A DNA stretch of 9,703 nt. Source: Pseudomonadota bacterium (GTDB taxonomy: Bacteria > Pseudomonadota > Gammaproteobacteria > Burkholderiales > Methylophilaceae). The position numbers and the translations under genes were made by a program. Shown piece after piece: positions 7,642-9,703 of this stretch; the first letter of the stretch is position 1; the number at the start of each line of letters is the position of its first letter. The notes beneath the pieces are model-generated. The model had not been told where the DNA came from, did not search any database, and saw nothing but the letters and a program-made list of their open reading frames with translations. The DNA is taken from positions 1 through 9,703 of the forward strand of contig JAEWTK010000010.1 in NCBI GenBank assembly GCA_023459535.1, written 5' to 3'.

Positions 7642-8729
7642 TGCCCAAAGCGAGCCCCATCATGAATCGTAAACTAGCCACCATCATCGCACTGCAGGCT
7701 TTCATCATCATCATGCTGTTCTGGATGCTCGTGTTCTACGGCAAGGACGAATACGAGGCTTTCGTGCAGGGCGAGATTGAAGAAGAGATAGAAACTCCCA
7801 GCCGTGTCAGCACCGAACAAGGTATGACCATCGTCACCCTGCCACAAGCCGCACAGGAGCAAAGTGGTATCACCACTGCCAGACTGGACGAGAGCCGTCA
7901 CGCGAGCGCATTGAGCACCTATGGCACCGTCATCAATATCGACAAACTGCTGGAACAGAGGAGCCGTTATCTGACCGCCATGGCGGAGGCAGGCATTGCC
8001 AAAGCTTCACTGATTAACACACAACAGGAATTCAGCCGCCTGTCGACACTCAACCGGGATAATCGCAATGTGTCAGACCGCGCGGTCGCCAATGCCGAAG
8101 CCCTGCTGAAAGCCGACCAGGCCAAACTCCACGCCGCTGAAAGCATTGCAAGAAACTTGCGTGACAACATGCGACAACAATGGGGCGATGCTCTCGCCAC
8201 GCAGGCGACACAAACTTCCGCCAACTCTGCCATGACGCGCATCTTGCAGCAGCAAGACGTGCTGATACAAGTAACCCTGCCTTTCGGCACGCCCCTGCCC
8301 GCAAATGACAGCAGTATCCTGGTCACCCCTTCCGGCTCCGCGGGAAAAACCATACGCGCCTATTTCCTCTCTACGTCACCACAAACGGATGCCGCGGTAC
8401 AGGGCGAAACCTATTATTACCGTGCGCCCGCCGACAGCCTGAGGGTCGGCATGCGGGTCAGTGTCAGTATGAATGGCAGTCAGACGCCTGAACAAGGTGT
8501 CATCGTGCCGAGAAGTGCCATCGTCTGGTACGGCGGTCAGGCATGGGTTTATCGCAAATCCGGCGATGACCGCTTCATGCGAACTCCTGTCAGTACGGCG
8601 CAGGAAACTAACGGCGGCTGGTTCAACAACAGCGATCTACAGGCGGGTGATGAGATCGTCGTGACCGGGGCGCAATTGCTGCTTTCCGAAGAATTCAAAT
8701 ATCAGATTACTAATGAAAATGATGATTGA
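7641..8729 (+). CDS. RND efflux periplasmic adaptor (membrane fusion protein)
   Basis: Periplasmic bridge between RND pump and outer-membrane channel. Residues about 12-33 (LATIIALQAFIIIMLFWMLV and on) form a single membrane anchor, followed by an acidic stretch EIEEEIE. Then come a beta segment (LPQAAQEQSGITTARL, YGTVINID), a short coiled-coil hairpin (about 95-180) and beta-barrel and membrane-proximal domains ending in VPRSAIVWYGGQAWVYRK and LQAGDEIVVTGAQLLLSEEF, typical of the CusB/HlyD superfamily. At 362 aa it is short and has no His- or Met-rich metal-binding N-terminal domain. Its ATG shares a base with the preceding stop (TAATG), implying coupled translation; an alternative ATG at 7662 (M8) is possible. 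The last codons and stop lie within one arm of a perfect inverted repeat that borders the downstream repeat array. Confidence 0.9.
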   Translation: MPKASPIMNRKLATIIALQAFIIIMLFWMLVFYGKDEYEAFVQGEIEEEIETPSRVSTEQGMTIVTLPQAAQEQSGITTARLDESRHASALSTYGTVINIDKLLEQRSRYLTAMAEAGIAKASLINTQQEFSRLSTLNRDNRNVSDRAVANAEALLKADQAKLHAAESIARNLRDNMRQQWGDALATQATQTSANSAMTRILQQQDVLIQVTLPFGTPLPANDSSILVTPSGSAGKTIRAYFLSTSPQTDAAVQGETYYYRAPADSLRVGMRVSVSMNGSQTPEQGVIVPRSAIVWYGGQAWVYRKSGDDRFMRTPVSTAQETNGGWFNNSDLQAGDEIVVTGAQLLLSEEFKYQITNENDD

Positions 8730-8751
8730 AATGAAATTTCAATCATCATTT
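8717..8751. repeat. Perfect 16-bp inverted repeat over the adaptor stop codon
   Basis: AAATGATGATTGAAAT (8717-8732) and ATTTCAATCATCATTT (8736-8751) are exact reverse complements separated by GAA. The left arm encodes the final Asn-Asp-Asp and contains the TGA stop; the right arm is the first part of the tandem repeat array. The RNA hairpin is AT-rich and lacks a T tract, so it is not a standard terminator, but it may mark the transcript end of the first two genes or a boundary of the repeat insertion. Confidence 0.8.
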
Positions 8752-9021
8752 CGGTGGAGACTCATGTGCGTAGCACGTGACGTCGGAGCCAAAATGACGC
8801 AATTCGCCAATTTAATCATCGTTCCAGTGGAGGCTCACATGGTGAAACCATGTGATGCCGTAACTAAAATGCCCCACAAATTTCAATCATCATTTCGGTG
8901 GAGACTCATGTGCGTAGCACGCGACGTCGGAGCCAAAATGACGCAATTCGCCAATTTAATCATCATTCCAGTGAAGGCTCATATGGCGAAGCCATGTGAT
9001 GCCGAAGTCAACATGGCTATA
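8734..9021 (+). repeat. Tandem 144-bp repeat array forming four successive hairpins
   Basis: Two direct copies of a 144-bp unit begin at 8734 and 8878. Over the first 126 bp they differ at only six positions; the last 18 bp are more diverged. Each unit is two related halves (starting AATTT at 8735, 8809, 8879 and 8953), so there are four tandem modules of 70-74 bp. Each module has TGGA or TGAA, then a stem: GAC/GTC outer pairs, a single bulged base and an 8-bp stem with loop GTA in the A halves (8759-8784, 8903-8928); GGC/GCC outer pairs, a bulged T and a 9-bp stem with loop GAA in the B halves (8832-8859, 8976-9003). It fills most of the 357-bp gap between adaptor and pump. The remaining 65 bp (9022-9086) show only the pump ribosome site. 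The frame from ATG 8713 to TGA 9090 is open across the array but reads as repeat-derived peptide rather than a recognisable protein. Confidence 0.85.
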
Positions 9022-9086
9022 CCGCAACCGCCTGACGGGATCACTCCATCACTTTCTCGGCACACCCGCATAAGAGAGCATCAATC

Positions 9087-9703
9087 ATGATGTCCGCACT
9101 TGTCCGCTTTTCCATACGCTTTAATGGCGTCATTATCGCTCTGGCGACCTTGGCTATTATTTACGGCATTTTCAGCCTGACTCGCAGCAATCTGGACGTC
9201 TTCCCCGAGTTCGCGCCAACCCAGATCGTCATCCAGACAGAATCTCCCGGTCTTTCAGCCGAACTCGTTGAATCACTGGTGACACAGCCGATAGAGAGCA
9301 GTATCGCGGGCACGGTAGGCATCGAATCCATGCGTTCGCAATCCATCCCGGGCCTATCCATCGTCACCATCATTTTTGATGAAGGCACCGATATCTACCG
9401 CAACCGCCAAGTCGTGGCCGAGCGGTTGGCGACCCTGAATACGCGACTTCCGCAAGGTATCGTTCCCAACATCACGCCACTCACTTCTTCCGCCAGCACG
9501 GTACTCGGTTTTGGCATGACTTCCGAGACGCTGAGCCTGATGGAATTACGCACCATTGCGGACTGGACTGTTGTGCCACATCTGATGGCGGTGCCCGGTG
9601 TCGCCGACGTCAATGTTTTCGGCGGGGAAGTCCGGCAGTTCCAGATTCAGGTTGATCCGGCCAAGCTGATTCAGTACAGTATCTCACTGCAACAAGTGCG
9701 CGA
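9087..9703 (+). CDS. RND efflux pump, heavy-metal-efflux (CzcA/CusA-like) family (N-terminal part; 3' end beyond the window)
   Basis: Proton-driven inner-membrane pump of the tripartite exporter. About 205 codons are visible. A cytoplasmic start (MMSALVRFSIRFNG) leads into transmembrane helix 1 (VIIALATLAIIYGIFSL), then the periplasmic porter domain with LDVFPEFAPTQIVIQTESPG, LVTQPIE, SIPGLSIVTIIFDEGTDIYR and RLPQGIVPNITPLTS, a pattern typical of the HME branch of RND pumps. The helix 4 charged residues that separate metal classes are outside the window, so the substrate is not assignable. The ATG at 9087 is preceded by AGAGAG with an 8-nt gap; the following ATG (9090) is an alternative. It lies 357 bp after the adaptor, unlike the tight coupling of the first two genes, because of the repeat array. 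Confidence 0.92.
   Translation, partial: MMSALVRFSIRFNGVIIALATLAIIYGIFSLTRSNLDVFPEFAPTQIVIQTESPGLSAELVESLVTQPIESSIAGTVGIESMRSQSIPGLSIVTIIFDEGTDIYRNRQVVAERLATLNTRLPQGIVPNITPLTSSASTVLGFGMTSETLSLMELRTIADWTVVPHLMAVPGVADVNVFGGEVRQFQIQVDPAKLIQYSISLQQVR

Noticed and set aside
8734..9021. CRISPR array or known riboswitch in the adaptor-pump gap
   Set aside because: There are only two long units with no unique spacers between short identical repeats, and the hairpins do not match the NiCo, manganese (yybP-ykoY) or guanidine riboswitch patterns I know.

Overview
The window looks like a proteobacterial chromosome, most likely a betaproteobacterium of the Nitrosomonadales/Methylophilales type. This rests on the gene order tRNA-Leu, tig, clpP, clpX, lon, the mid-range GC content and the style of the proteins. 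Genus cannot be fixed from the sequence alone.

Left part (1-5588, all minus strand): a protein quality-control block. Read in transcription order it holds tRNA-Leu(UAG), trigger factor (tig), ClpP peptidase, ClpX unfoldase and the Lon protease, which is cut by the window edge just after its catalytic serine. tig starts only 27 nt after the tRNA CCA end, clpP starts 1 nt after the tig stop and clpX lies 31 nt after clpP, so these look like one transcript. A hairpin follows clpX. lon then has its own upstream region with a very good match to a sigma-32 (heat-shock) promoter and a small hairpin at the start of its leader.

Middle (5589-6192): a short divergent region, then an 82-residue alpha-helical protein of unknown function on the plus strand. 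A promoter/leader region follows, containing a GTTAAG direct repeat with 11-bp periodicity (resembling an OmpR/PhoB-family, PmrA-like box), a possible -35/-10 pair and a GC-rich hairpin.

Right part (6193-9703, plus strand): a tripartite RND efflux operon. It encodes an outer-membrane lipoprotein of the TolC/CzcC type with a TTG start, an inner-membrane-anchored periplasmic adaptor whose start overlaps the previous stop (TAATG), and the N-terminal 205 codons of an RND pump of the heavy-metal-efflux type. Substrate cannot be assigned.

The most unusual item is the 357-bp gap between adaptor and pump. It carries two 144-bp tandem units about 95% identical, and each unit is itself two diverged halves, giving four head-to-tail hairpins with triloops, a conserved one-base bulge and compensatory base changes. 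A perfect 16-bp inverted repeat spans the adaptor stop codon at the left edge of the array. The array keeps an open frame through to an ATGA overlap with the pump start. It looks like a REP-like or otherwise structured intergenic repeat that may tune expression between adaptor and pump.
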